NCBI RefSeq assembly: GCF_035046485.1 | Contig: NC_085137.1 | Location: 9,688,252 to 9,752,251, forward strand | DNA: 64,000 bases | Origin: Aedes albopictus | Lineage: Eukaryota; Arthropoda; Insecta; Diptera; Culicidae | Direction: 5' to 3' | Shown here: one piece after another, positions 1-10,006 of the stretch | Numbering within the stretch: position 1 is the stretch's first letter | How the letters are laid out: each line of letters starts with the position of its first letter | Position numbers and translations under genes: made by a program | The notes under the pieces: model-generated | Database searches by the model: none | Told to the model about the DNA's origin: nothing | What the model saw: only the letters and a program-made list of their open reading frames with translations

Positions 1-3000
1 GGCCGATGAACCACCTCGACTCTGGAGTCATGTCTGGAAATTTCTCCCATTTCGTTGCGTCGTCTGCCACATTGAGCTTTGTCGGGACCCAGCGCCATTG
101 ATACTGCTCTGTAGTTTCCAGGATTTCGCTGACTCGGCAGGCAACGAAAGGTGTATAGCGACGGTGGTCCGAATACAGCCAGCAGATGACGTCTCTGGAA
201 TCCGAATGGTAGAACCGCTTGCTAACGTTGAAGGTCAGGGAATCCAGGACTGTTTGGGAAAGTCTTGTGCCAATAACCGCTGCCATGAGCTCAAGCCTCG
301 GAATCGAGTGATATCGCAGAGGAGCTACTCTTGTTTTGGCGGCTACTAGACAGCACCAGACGACTTCATTCCGGACGAATCGCAGGAAGCATGCAGCAGC
401 CATGCCGTTTTCGCTCGCATCAACGAAGGTGTGAAGCTGAACGTCGTCGTATGCAGGATTTATGTGGGGACGGTAACATCGTTGTATTTGGACATGCTCA
501 ACTTGGGGCAGGACATGCAGCCAGTTACGCCACTTGGTGAAGGCGTTGTCGTCGATTCGATCGTCCCACTGGATGCCGCTTCGCCAGATTTCTTGCAGCA
601 GGATCTTGAGGAACATTAGAAAGGGCGCGATGAGTCCAAGGGGGTCGAATATCGTCATAAGAACCCGGAGAACTTCTCGTTTCGTAGGCTGACGGAGACC
701 TTCCCATAACTCTTGGTCATAGCGGTCCCAACCGACTTTGTAGGTGAAAACGTCTGCAGCTGTACACCACCACATCCCAAGCACCTTTTCGGCCGTCATT
801 TCTGGTGAGAGGTCCAAACTCTTCTCCTCGGCGTTACTGCCGCGAAGAGCTTCTAACACACGTTGCGAATTGCTGGTCCAATTTCGGATTTCGAACCCAC
901 CCTGCGAGTGCACGAACCTTACATCCTTCGCGAGTTTGATGGCTTCCTCTTCGGTTTCGACGCTCACGAGCATATCGTCAACGTAGTGCTGCTTTTCGAT
1001 GACCTCTACAGCTGCTGGGTATTCCTCGTCGTAGCGTTTAGCGTTCAGGTTCATTGCGTACTGGGCGCTACTAGGGGAGCAACAGGCGCCGAATGTCATG
1101 ACGCACATGGCGTATACAGCAAGTTTCTCGTTCTCGTCTCTCCAATAGAACCGCTGGCACTGTTGATCTTCCTTTCGAATAAGAACCTGGTGAAACATCT
1201 CGCGTATGTCACCTGTCAGCGCTACGGGATGCTCACGGAAGCGGATCAGCACGGTGAACAACGAAGAAAGATTGTCGGGACCTTTCAAGAGCGCAGAGTT
1301 CAATGATACTCCGAAAGCTTTGGCCGCTGCATCCCAGACTATTCTGATCTTCCCCGGTTTGTTAGGGTTGGTTACCGGGAACACTGGAAGGTACCAAACG
1401 CGTTGAAATTCTTGTTGCAGCTCGTCGTCGGATAGCTTTCGTATGTAGCCTTTGGTCAGATGGTCCGCCATCTTTTCTCTCAGCGTTTTGGCGAGCCTTT
1501 CGTCCTTGTTCATGCGTTTTTCGAGGCACTGGAAACGTCGTTGAGCCATTCCTTGACTATCCGGTAGACGAATGGTTTCATGACGCCAGAGCAAACCGGT
1601 TTCGTAGCGTTCCCCCGTGAGTTTGGTCAGCGACTGGAGAAGAGATTGCGCGTGCTGATCATCAACGGAAAGAAGCGTTTTGTTCGGTTTCATGATCCCC
1701 AAGCTATCTAGCGCGAAGTAGTCTTTGATAACCTGGTGTAAATCCTCGTCTGCCTTGTGGTGATCCTCGCAGGATTCGATGTGGTAGACAGAGTGCACTG
1801 GACTGGGTGCAGACTCTGAGATTTCTCCGCCACACACTGTCCAGCCTAGACGGGTTTTAATGGCCACAGGGTCATTCGGCTTGCCTTCGCGGCACTTCAG
1901 AGCGAGACTAAGATGTTGGTTCTTGAGTCCAATTAGAATCCGTGGTCGGACACTGCTGTACGACTCGATTGGTAGTTTTTGCAGGTGTGGATACAACGTT
2001 GACAGTTCGTCGATGTTCAGGGTCTGGTACGGCAAAAGAAGCTCGTTCACTGTGCGTGCACCGCTGATGGCGAAACTTCGAGCCCCACTGTGTACGCCGG
2101 CTATCTCCAGTTCAACGATCTTGGACTTCACTTCCTGCCGTTGAGTGCCACCTGTCCAGTGTAGACAAAGTGATCGTACTTCTCCATCAAGCTCTAGTTC
2201 GTCGGCTAGGTCTTCATCCAACAGAGTAAGATCGGAGCCATCGTCGAGGAATGCGTGTGTACGGATTGATCTACGTTTACCGTGTAGCACTACCGGAAGG
2301 TAACGAAACAGTACGTCGCTTGATTTGGTTCGGTGCGTGTGGCAACCGTGTGTTGTTGAGCTAGATCCGGCCTTTGCGGATTCGGTAGTTTCCGCTGCTA
2401 GAGACACTGCCGTTGAAGTAGATGGCGCCGCCGGAGTAGCTGACGATTGCTGCTTCTGATCATTGTGAAGCAACGCATGGTGCTTGAACTGACATCCGTT
2501 CTTACCGCAGAGCTTGGCCTGGCATAATCCATTGTGACGGCAGAGGCAGCGACGACACAGTGCAAACTCGCGAATTACAGCCCAACGAGAGTCTCTGGAA
2601 TAGTCGAGGAAGCGCTTACATTTGTCTACTGTCTTGCAAGTGCCCTTGCAAACGATACAGTCACCGCCTGTACTGGAATTCTTTCCATTCGTAGGATACA
2701 ATGGGCGTGTTTCCACCGAAGTGCTCTCGGAATGAGCGTTCACAAAGGCCTTTTTTGTATTACGACTTTCGCTTCGCGGTGTTCGTGTATTCGTGATGGA
2801 CGGAATATTCACTGTACTAGCAGCTTCGGCGAGAGAATACATCCAGGTGCTGAACGCTGCAAGGTTGACTCCTGGCAAAGAAATCCTGTACTGCGCCCAA
2901 TTCAGCTTGATCGTTGGAGGTAACTTGCTTACAAGCTGATGTAGGAGGGTGGTGTTGTACAGATATTCGTCTAGGCCACAGGCGTCCACCGTCGCACAAA

Positions 3001-4429
3001 AATTCTCAACATTTACGGCGAAGTCCACCAGAGTTTCCAGTTTATCTTCTCTTATGGCCGGCAGGCAGTTGATCTTCTCGATAAGCGAATGCACGATGGC
3101 TTCCGGCTGCCCGAACATCATTCTCAGGGTCTTCAGCACACCGGGAACGTTCGAAGGATGTACTAGACGGCTCTTCACTGCTTCGAAGGCTCGCCCTTTG
3201 AGGCTTTTCTGCAGTCGGAAGATGTTCTCCTCGTTCGTGAAGCCGCACATTGCCGTGGTGTTGTTGAACGTCGCTATGAATAACGGCCAATCCTCGGGGT
3301 TGCCAGAAAACTGGGGCAGATCCTTGGAAACAGCCTGCCGGGCCGCCAACTGCTTCTTGGTTAACGGGCAGCAATCTTCTTCGCGTTCTGTAACACGGTT
3401 GACGGAGTGTGGGGCTTCTCGGTGCACGCTGCGTTGTTCTTCAACGAATGACCTACATCTAAGGTTGCCCGGGGAATTGGCGCCAAGATCAAAAGGTTCG
3501 TATTGGGCTGACCGCTGATCTCCCAGCTGCGAGCGGTGACTCGATTGCGCTCGGGGACGCCATTCGCTTACAGCATCCGAAACGCTGTTTACATCAGATC
3601 CTCTATCACTAACCATCTCCTCCAGCAGCCTATATTTCTCCTCCAGGTAGGCTTGTTCTTGCTCCAGCTTCTTCGCGTTCAGGATCCTCTCCTCTTCGAG
3701 CTTCTGTAGCTTCAGCTTGGCAAGAGATTGTGAGGACCTGCTAGATGCTCGGCTGGACGCGTGGGATACCACAGACCTCGCTTTTCCGAAGCTTGTCGGT
3801 GGGTTTTCACCAGTTTCTTCTTGTAGCGCCTGATGGCTACCACGTGCCGACGGCTTGTTATTCCCCTTCGTCGGATGCTTGTGGACTTCCTTTGACTGCA
3901 GTAAGTTGGCTCCTCTCAACTGCTTCTGGTCTGCAGGTGGTTGCTCGGATGTATGGGATTTTCCTCTCGGTGCCACCTTCTTTTCGTTCCTCTTACCTTC
4001 CGCCTGTCCTCCGACCTTGCTAGCTTTCGACGTTTTGGGAGTTGGTGGGTCATCTTGCTCCTGAAGAGGTAGAAGGTTCAGCTTGTCGCTTTCGAATTCT
4101 GCAGCATGTTTCTTTTTGGCACCACCATCACATGGGTTCACCAGCCGCTCCGGAACCTGCTCCGAATTCTCGCAATCCTTGCAACTCCAGGGATCGTTTT
4201 CGATGGCTTGGGTAACTCCCACGCAGGAGAAGTGGAACCACTTCAGACATCTGTCACACCTCACCATTTCATCCGAATCATCCGTACGGCAAACTCTGCA
4301 CGACCGACCAGGAAAAGAGGCCTCTGGTTCCACTGTTTCGTCGGTGACCACCACTTTCACACCACCAATTGCACCACTATCACTACCGCCGGCATTACTG
4401 CCTTTATTTGACCGACCGCGACTCGACAT
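1..4429 (-). CDS. BEL/Pao retrotransposon Gag-Pol with N-terminal PHD finger (partial, open at left edge)
   Basis: Reading the minus strand from the ATG at 4429-4427, the frame shows no stop down to position 2, at least 1476 codons. Frame was checked at the start, the protease, the RT and the RNase H. Order: a Cys4-His-Cys3 PHD finger (C44, C47, C58, C61, H66, C69, C83, C86); a charged Glu/Lys-rich coiled stretch; a DUF1759-type Gag region; Cys/His knuckles; a DUF1758-type aspartic protease with FLDDGSD near residue 729; Pao-type reverse transcriptase with YVDD at 1149-1152; and RNase H with FVDAS near 1334 and RLELMAA further on. The integrase expected next lies outside the window. Many short plus-strand ORFs here are antisense shadows. 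The family call follows from domain order and motifs. The PHD finger is unusual for a Gag. The long intact frame suggests a young copy. Confidence 0.9.
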   Translation of the reverse strand, partial: MSSRGRSNKGSNAGGSDSGAIGGVKVVVTDETVEPEASFPGRSCRVCRTDDSDEMVRCDRCLKWFHFSCVGVTQAIENDPWSCKDCENSEQVPERLVNPCDGGAKKKHAAEFESDKLNLLPLQEQDDPPTPKTSKASKVGGQAEGKRNEKKVAPRGKSHTSEQPPADQKQLRGANLLQSKEVHKHPTKGNNKPSARGSHQALQEETGENPPTSFGKARSVVSHASSRASSRSSQSLAKLKLQKLEEERILNAKKLEQEQAYLEEKYRLLEEMVSDRGSDVNSVSDAVSEWRPRAQSSHRSQLGDQRSAQYEPFDLGANSPGNLRCRSFVEEQRSVHREAPHSVNRVTEREEDCCPLTKKQLAARQAVSKDLPQFSGNPEDWPLFIATFNNTTAMCGFTNEENIFRLQKSLKGRAFEAVKSRLVHPSNVPGVLKTLRMMFGQPEAIVHSLIEKINCLPAIREDKLETLVDFAVNVENFCATVDACGLDEYLYNTTLLHQLVSKLPPTIKLNWAQYRISLPGVNLAAFSTWMYSLAEAASTVNIPSITNTRTPRSESRNTKKAFVNAHSESTSVETRPLYPTNGKNSSTGGDCIVCKGTCKTVDKCKRFLDYSRDSRWAVIREFALCRRCLCRHNGLCQAKLCGKNGCQFKHHALLHNDQKQQSSATPAAPSTSTAVSLAAETTESAKAGSSSTTHGCHTHRTKSSDVLFRYLPVVLHGKRRSIRTHAFLDDGSDLTLLDEDLADELELDGEVRSLCLHWTGGTQRQEVKSKIVELEIAGVHSGARSFAISGARTVNELLLPYQTLNIDELSTLYPHLQKLPIESYSSVRPRILIGLKNQHLSLALKCREGKPNDPVAIKTRLGWTVCGGEISESAPSPVHSVYHIESCEDHHKADEDLHQVIKDYFALDSLGIMKPNKTLLSVDDQHAQSLLQSLTKLTGERYETGLLWRHETIRLPDSQGMAQRRFQCLEKRMNKDERLAKTLREKMADHLTKGYIRKLSDDELQQEFQRVWYLPVFPVTNPNKPGKIRIVWDAAAKAFGVSLNSALLKGPDNLSSLFTVLIRFREHPVALTGDIREMFHQVLIRKEDQQCQRFYWRDENEKLAVYAMCVMTFGACCSPSSAQYAMNLNAKRYDEEYPAAVEVIEKQHYVDDMLVSVETEEEAIKLAKDVRFVHSQGGFEIRNWTSNSQRVLEALRGSNAEEKSLDLSPEMTAEKVLGMWWCTAADVFTYKVGWDRYDQELWEGLRQPTKREVLRVLMTIFDPLGLIAPFLMFLKILLQEIWRSGIQWDDRIDDNAFTKWRNWLHVLPQVEHVQIQRCYRPHINPAYDDVQLHTFVDASENGMAAACFLRFVRNEVVWCCLVAAKTRVAPLRYHSIPRLELMAAVIGTRLSQTVLDSLTFNVSKRFYHSDSRDVICWLYSDHRRYTPFVACRVSEILETTEQYQWRWVPTKLNVADDATKWEKFPDMTPESRWFIG

Positions 4430-5285
4430 GACTGAATTTGACCGCGTATACTCGTTATAAAACGAATATATTAAATTGTTGGGAATTTGCCAACAAACGA
4501 TGGCACGGAGATGATTTCCGGTATAATAATACCACAAACGACCAGATGCGTAGGATTTACGTTTCTATGTGGATATTAATATATTCCTGCGAATGGTTTT
4601 ACATAGATATATGTGTTAATTTACAAGTTTGCATTCCAGTTCTGGAGATTTTAATCACTAAGTGTTAATGTACATAAGTGGGATTTTGCCCATTTTGACT
4701 TACGTTTTGTCTTGTTGTGCAATACCTGTGGAGCTCGGTCTGTAAAGGTCATGCGATGCAGTCGCGATCTGATCTTAGTTCTTAGCTGAGAAGTTACAAT
4801 TATCCGTACTTGACACTCGACCGTACTAAAACATTCTAGATTTAAGTATTTTAACGACATTTAAGCTCATACGATTTACCTTTGCATGTAGGTTCTAGGT
4901 GTAAGTAGATTATAGGTTACAATTTTTGCACAAAACTTAATGCGATCACTGCAGGAGAGTATGTTAATAGAATAATTAGATTTCAGCGTAGAATAAGTTC
5001 AAGAAATATTACCAGAGTTTTATGCACTGATTATGATCGAATGTTGTAATAATAATGGTACTAAATCGCAATTTTAGGATTAATTTTAGGAACACGTGAA
5101 CACTGTTGTTGTGAGTTTTCACTATGAATCGTTTCGGTCTATTGAAATATACTGGATCTAGCATACAATAGCGTGTCAGTTATTGACGTTCGACCAATGT
5201 CCACGGAGAAGAAGGTGCCGTACTATACCTGCGTTTACTGATGTACGTGAGGATTAGGGAAGTTGGATGGAGGTGCGCTCCTATG
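4430..5285 (-). other. Probable 5' leader and LTR of the left BEL element (not delimited)
   Basis: This AT-rich stretch lies immediately upstream of the BEL ATG on the minus strand, so it should contain the leader, primer-binding site and 5' LTR. I could not fix the LTR ends because the partner LTR lies beyond the left edge, and I did not recognise a convincing primer site. No host coding signal is seen. Confidence 0.35.
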
Positions 5286-5289
5286 CCAG

Positions 5290-5410
5290 AGGCGTAGTCA
5301 ACAGGCGTTTTAATCAACTAAACCATAGAACCGTTTACGATTCTGCGAAATAGAGAGGCAAGCTGGCTCCTAACCCACACGATGAACACTCCTAATTGCA
5401 TCATTCTTTC
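5290..5410 (-). repeat. tRNA-derived SINE fragment, same family as 61350-61500
   Basis: The segment around 'ggcgttttaatcaactaaac' and the following ~80 bp matches 61390-61490 closely in the same order (Thr-like 'caactaa.cca.agaac', then 'gcgaaatagagaggcaa'). The copy here is diverged and has no clear box B. It is read as the remnant of a tRNA-derived SINE on the minus strand. Confidence 0.45.
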
Positions 5411-5699
5411 GGCTAAGCTGCTGTGATAAGTTATGATAGATACCTAAGTGATAATAAATCAACATTTTCGACAAATTTAAAACAGCATCTTTTGAAGTGA
5501 TTTAAGGTACCGGTGCATCGCGCAGTAATTCATTTCCAAATCTTGCACCACAAAGACCTATCCACGTTACGGGCTTCGTTAAAGATCGAGCATATTTCGA
5601 ACCTCCTCAACCAGTCATCCCCCTCAGCATTGGTGATAGCCTTTGATTGGGGTTCCCTTTTTGTTGAGCTTTTATCCCGAATCACGGGCTTGGTGACGA

Positions 5700-5785
5700 A
5701 GACGGGCTGGTGGTCTAGTGGCTACCGCTTCTGATTCGTATGCAGAAGTTTCCTGGGTTCAATCCCTGACCCACCCCTTATTACA
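5700..5785 (+). repeat. tRNA-like SINE head
   Basis: An A-box-like TGGTCTAGTGGC and a B-box-like GGGTTCAATCCC lie about 40 bp apart. The anticodon stem has an oversized loop and the acceptor arms pair poorly, so this is a tRNA-derived SINE head rather than a functional tRNA gene. Confidence 0.5.
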
Positions 5786-5929
5786 AGTTTAATTTTTGTG
5801 TTTACACATTTTTAACTTGTATACATGTTCCTAAGTTTAAGGTACATTTATAGTGCTCTCTATCAGCAATCTCATTTTTGATAGCCTACTTTCAGGCCAT
5901 TTCAGGCAAAATCGACTATCATAAATAAG

Positions 5930-6310
5930 TGAAATATTCCCTAACTGGGACATCAACATGTTAACGTTTAAAACCCGAATCAAGATGCCCCCTTAGGATT
6001 AGAAATTCCTAGACAAAACTCAAGCTACGAAAGCAATCGTGAAAGCAACTCATGCTGCAAACAAAAGACAACCTGACAGAGAAAATACGATTACAGGATT
6101 GACTGATGGACCAATAACATTTATGAAACCTCGTCATCCTGTCATTGGAAATTGTTATCCAATAGGGTAACAGGGCAAAATATCTGTTCTGTGTTGTATT
6201 TGTCAAAGCGTGATGTCCTATTTTATTACGCATGTGTAAGGTTCCACTACAAGATGTTTTATTTTAATATACATTTGAAGTGCTTCATTGTATTACAAGT
6301 TTCATTTTTG
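5930..6310. repeat. Unit 1 of a local direct duplication
   Basis: About 350 bp around 'atgaaacctcgtcatcctg' recurs in the same order at 6640-7250 with moderate divergence. The copy here lacks the two insertions present in or beside the second copy, and so shows the empty sites. No coding function is seen. Confidence 0.6.
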
Positions 6311-6547
6311 TGTTACGTGTTCTATTTTAACCTGTTAATATTTCGCCAAGTTAAATGCATATTTGTAATGCTCTGGCGTAATAGAGCATTATGAGATCTC
6401 ATCAGTCTCATTGATAGCCTACATGTAGATCACTTCGAGCAAGACCCAACTATGGCACAAATTTCCCGAATGGAGGAGAACGTGCCTCTAGAGCCGACCT
6501 ACTGATACCTGAAGACCCAACTACCAGATAAGGGAATCGTTCCCTAA

Positions 6548-6634
6548 GACCGTTCGCAATGCTGTTTTATTTTGTATGGCGAGTTTTAAAATTTTTAAAA
6601 CTCGCCATACAAAATAAAACAGCATTGCGAACGG
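6548..6634. mobile_element. Tiny perfect-palindrome insertion with 5-bp target duplication
   Basis: Positions 6550-6634 form two 42-bp arms that are exact reverse complements around a single central T. The element is flanked by CCTAA at 6543-6547 and again at 6635-6639. The related sequence at 5940-5960 has a single CCTAA with nothing inserted, so an empty site exists in the same window. The transcript would fold into a near loop-less hairpin. No superfamily is assigned. Confidence 0.7.
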
Positions 6635-6639
6635 CCTAA

Positions 6640-7250
6640 CAGGGACATCAAAATGTAAAGGTTTTGTATTGAAATTCGAATCAGGATGCCCCCTAAATTA
6701 GAAATTGCTAGACAAAACACGAGCTATGAAAGCAACTAATGCTCTTGTACCGACTTTTCGAACCCTCTAAGCAGAATACCCTCTTCGAATGAGTGTAGCA
6801 AGTTTCGTACCTTTTAATTCCGCCCTATGTTGCTTATCCTTTGACAGATACGCGTATTTCGACTACTACTTGTAATCTTCCTCAGTGTCAGTTATCCTGT
6901 GTGGATAACTGACACTGAGGAAGATTACAAGTGGTAGTCGAAATACGCGTATCTGTCAAAGGATAAGCAACATAGGGCGGAATTAAAAGGTACGAAACTG
7001 ATTACACTCATTCAACTAATGCTGCCAACAAAAGGCATCCTGCCAGAGAAAATACGATTGCAGGATTGATTGATGGACCAACCACAATAATGAAACCTCG
7101 TCATCCTGCCATTGGAAATTGTTATCCATTAGGTTAACAGGACAAAATTTATGTTCTGTTAGTGTCCAAATGTGATGTCCTAATTTATTGCGCATTTGTA
7201 GTGTTCCACTTCAAGATGTTATTTCAGTATGCATTTGTAGTGCTTCATTA
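6640..7250. repeat. Unit 2 of the local direct duplication
   Basis: This is the second copy of the block at 5930-6310, in the same orientation. It is interrupted by the inverted-pair insertion at 6744-7012. Confidence 0.6.
6744..7012. mobile_element. Inverted pair of dispersed-repeat ends with 11-bp target duplication
   Basis: Two copies of one sequence (core 'gtcgaaatacgcgtatctgt') lie head to head around a 5-nt centre at 6898-6902. The left copy is about 40 bp longer. The insertion is bounded by CAACTAATGCT at 6733-6743 and 7013-7023. The same sequence occurs once more at 27715-27867. The duplication length and inverted arrangement resemble target-primed elements (LINE or Penelope-like 3' ends); this is inference. 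Confidence 0.6.
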
Positions 7251-7373
7251 TTTTTCGTGATACCCTTTCCTCGTACTTTATATCTTTCTGTATACTTCCT
7301 CCCTGCTCTCAACATATACAACTCATGTAAAGTGACATGTTCATTGTTCATAGCCATCGCTAGAACAGAAACG

Positions 7374-7400
7374 GCACAGACAAACAGACGTATCACTTGA
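7374..7400 (+). repeat. Truncated terminal copy of the MITE found at 57486
   Basis: The sequence CACAGACAAACAGACGTA followed by 'tcacttg' matches the left terminus of the element at 57486-57748. No matching right terminus is seen, so this is a solo end or coincident fragment. Confidence 0.35.
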
Positions 7401-7660
7401 AAGAAATTGATAGTAAAATTATCGTCACGAAAACATAATCAGTACTATTGATTCAGTAGGTGGCTATAGTGAGTAAATGTCAAACTGATCAGATAAGCGA
7501 ACTGTGCTGCATTGTCTTTAAAGTAATAAACACACTAACCTCCTCACGCCTGGCAACCACGCACTAGTGTGTGAACCCATTACTAATTATTTATCATCCA
7601 TTCTCCGACATCCGCATGACTTTGTGCAGACGCAGAGGTATATTCGGTCTGCTACCCGGC

Positions 7661-8485
7661 TAGGGGCTAATGGCAAACAAATGACAAAATAATAACTGGT
7701 TTTGCCATCATATCTCGTTTTGCCATTCTTCTGTTATTATGAAAAACTTAAAATGGCAAATCAATAGCAAAATATACAATCATAGCAAATCTTGTCATTG
7801 ATATGTTATTCATGAATAATGCTAAATAATACATAAATAACAAAAATTACTATCATGGTAAAACTTGAAATTTAGCACCTTTTATAATGAATTGTATAAA
7901 ATATCAAAACAATAACATAATTTACATTCCTAGCTAAATTTGCCATTATTTTGATATTGTGAGAAATTATTTATAAACATTGGGCACCATTACAAATTTT
8001 ACTCTTAATATACCATTAACTATTACATATATTGTATATTTCAAGCATAACTTTTCAATTCGACGTATCTCGCTACTTTGAAATAATAACTGAATCTACC
8101 ATTATTTTAAAATTGAATTTGAACAACTAAACCTACCATTATTTTGATCGCTACATAAACAGCTAAATTTGTTCTTATTCTGTTATCAATAACTCAAGTT
8201 TGTCATATTTTGTTATTCACCGATAACAGTTAATTTGGGTCTTATTTTGTTATCAATATCTCAATAATAACTTATTTTGTTCTTCAATTTAATCCGCATG
8301 TTTTACCATTACTTTGTTATTACAATGGCAAAATAAGTTATTTTTAAGTTTTTCTGCTACTAAAATTTTGTTATTATTTTTGTTATTTTAACTCTTATTT
8401 CAAACAAACAAATAACACATTTTGCCATTCAAACATTCTGTTTTAATGGTAAAATTTGCCATTCTTTTGCCATTAAGCTCTACCC
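7661..8485. mobile_element. AT-rich MITE built from ATGGCAAA / TTGTTATT motifs
   Basis: The ends are inverted: 'ggggctaatggcaaa' on the left and 'tttgccattaagctctacc' on the right. The whole ~820 bp is extremely AT-rich and packed with ATGGCAAA, TTTGCCAT and TTGTTATT in both orientations, a subterminal-repeat style seen in non-autonomous DNA elements. There is no ORF of note and no clean target duplication was found. Confidence 0.55.
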
Positions 8486-9440
8486 TTATAAGGATACAAA
8501 CGATTGCCATCATCACTTCTTTCATCTTCTCCACACTGATCTGCAACCTCATGTGGCAGGCGCCATTTGTCGCCTAAAGGTAGAAGTTCATCAACACTCA
8601 CACACTGAAGATGCCTGCCTGGTCTCCGGTAGATATCACATTGATTCCTTGTGTGAAAATAGCTGTTCTGTCGATACTACAGTAGCATCCACGGGCAGTC
8701 AATCAAGCTCAAGCTCAACTTTTACCCCGGAACAGATAGTCCGTAGTGCTATTCTAAGCCGGAAGATGCATGGCATTATCACGTGATAGCCTGATTATGC
8801 ATTTCAGCCACCTATGTACGAACTGTTGAATCGGCACCAACGGATTGAGAATTTTCCCAGCCTAGTAGCCAACAAGCCTGCCTTGCAATGTGACTGCACC
8901 ACCGAACAAAACTAAGTTAGTACAACTATACCTTCGTAGCGGGGTAAAACAACCAGCGTTTAATTTCGCGTTGGAGGCGCGAAAACGCGCCTTCCTCTTT
9001 AGTACGAATGTGCTCTGATTTAATGTATAATGTGGGTACGTGTTTGAGCTTACTTTGCCCGTTGTTTGCTCTGCTCCGTTGTTGTTTTCGATACATTTTT
9101 GTGCTCATTGCCACCAATCATACGCTGCTGGCTGCCTAGAGTCTAGTCTAGAGCACATGTAGTTAGTCGGTGGTTGGCCGATTGGTCGGTAGTTGTGCTG
9201 CTGTGATGTGCGCTTTTTTGCACCTCTAGGTACCTGATACCGCTAGATATAGCTATTTTGTTCAAACGATCAGTCACGAAAGGCAGAGGTTGCGTTTAAG
9301 CCCAACGAAGGCTGCACTGGCAGGTGTTTCGTCATCATAATGATAATCATTCTTTGTAAGCCAGCTTTGAGTACCGCCGCTTTCTAATCAGCCGGGTTCT
9401 AATCTTTTTGTTTTGTCTCTTTCCCATGTGTATCCAACAG
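8486..9440. other. Non-coding stretch upstream of the first visible ninein exon
   Basis: I see no supported gene here. The last ~35 bp (to 9440) is a pyrimidine-rich tract ending in CAG, the acceptor of the exon at 9441. An open stretch at 8553-8786 has no recognisable similarity and poor context. The missing 5' exon(s) of the ninein gene could be here, but I cannot identify them. Confidence 0.4.
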
Positions 9441-10006
9441 ATTCCTCCGAAGACGGGCAGAATAATGTGTCATCGGCATCGCCTACAGTTGCATCTCCGA
9501 CGAGTGCAGTCTCCAACACCAGCACGGCGGTGGTCGGGTCATCACAGCAAGCGACGACCCCGGGTAGCAGCATAATGTCCTCTAACACATCTAAGCAGCC
9601 GCAATTTACCTACCGCCGAGAGAACGACCCATCGACAGTAGTAGGCGAGATCGATTCAGTCGTGAAGATAATCGACTGCAGCAGCCATCGCAGTAGTCGT
9701 CTAGTGCCATCGGGTGAGAGTGAAGAAGACGATCTCGTACAGACAACGATCGGTCCCGTAACGCCTACTACGACCCTGTACGACGATAACGAGAATGAGT
9801 CATCCGACCGGGAAGTGTCGCCCAAGTTTGTAGTCGGAACGAAAAAGTACGGCCGTCGGTCACGTCCCCGCGAGGACTGCAACGGACTGGACACATCCTC
9901 CGATTTCAGCAACTCGGACAACGAATCCGTCCCGCAACAGCAAACCGTAACACCTTGCTCAGCGCCATCAGATAACTCGGCCTCTAGTAAAAACTCCTCA
10001 TCGAAG
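9441..10006 (+). CDS. Bsg25D: Bsg25D visible exon 1: Ser/Thr-rich linker
   Basis: The acceptor CAG is at 9438-9440 after a T-rich tract, and the donor GTGAGT is at 10007. The exon enters in phase 1 (DSSEDG reads from 9440) and leaves in phase 0. It encodes about 188 residues rich in Ser, Thr and Asp, with acidic clusters and no domain I recognise. Such a low-complexity stretch between EF-hand units is plausible for the family. Confidence 0.85.

Noticed and set aside
863..1306. Plus-strand ORF of 147 codons, and others at 2534-3518
   Set aside because: They are antisense to the intact BEL polyprotein frame on the minus strand.
8553..8786. 77-codon ORF as a candidate first coding exon of Bsg25D
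   Set aside because: No similarity to EF-hand sequence, no suitable donor in phase 1, and surrounding sequence looks non-coding.
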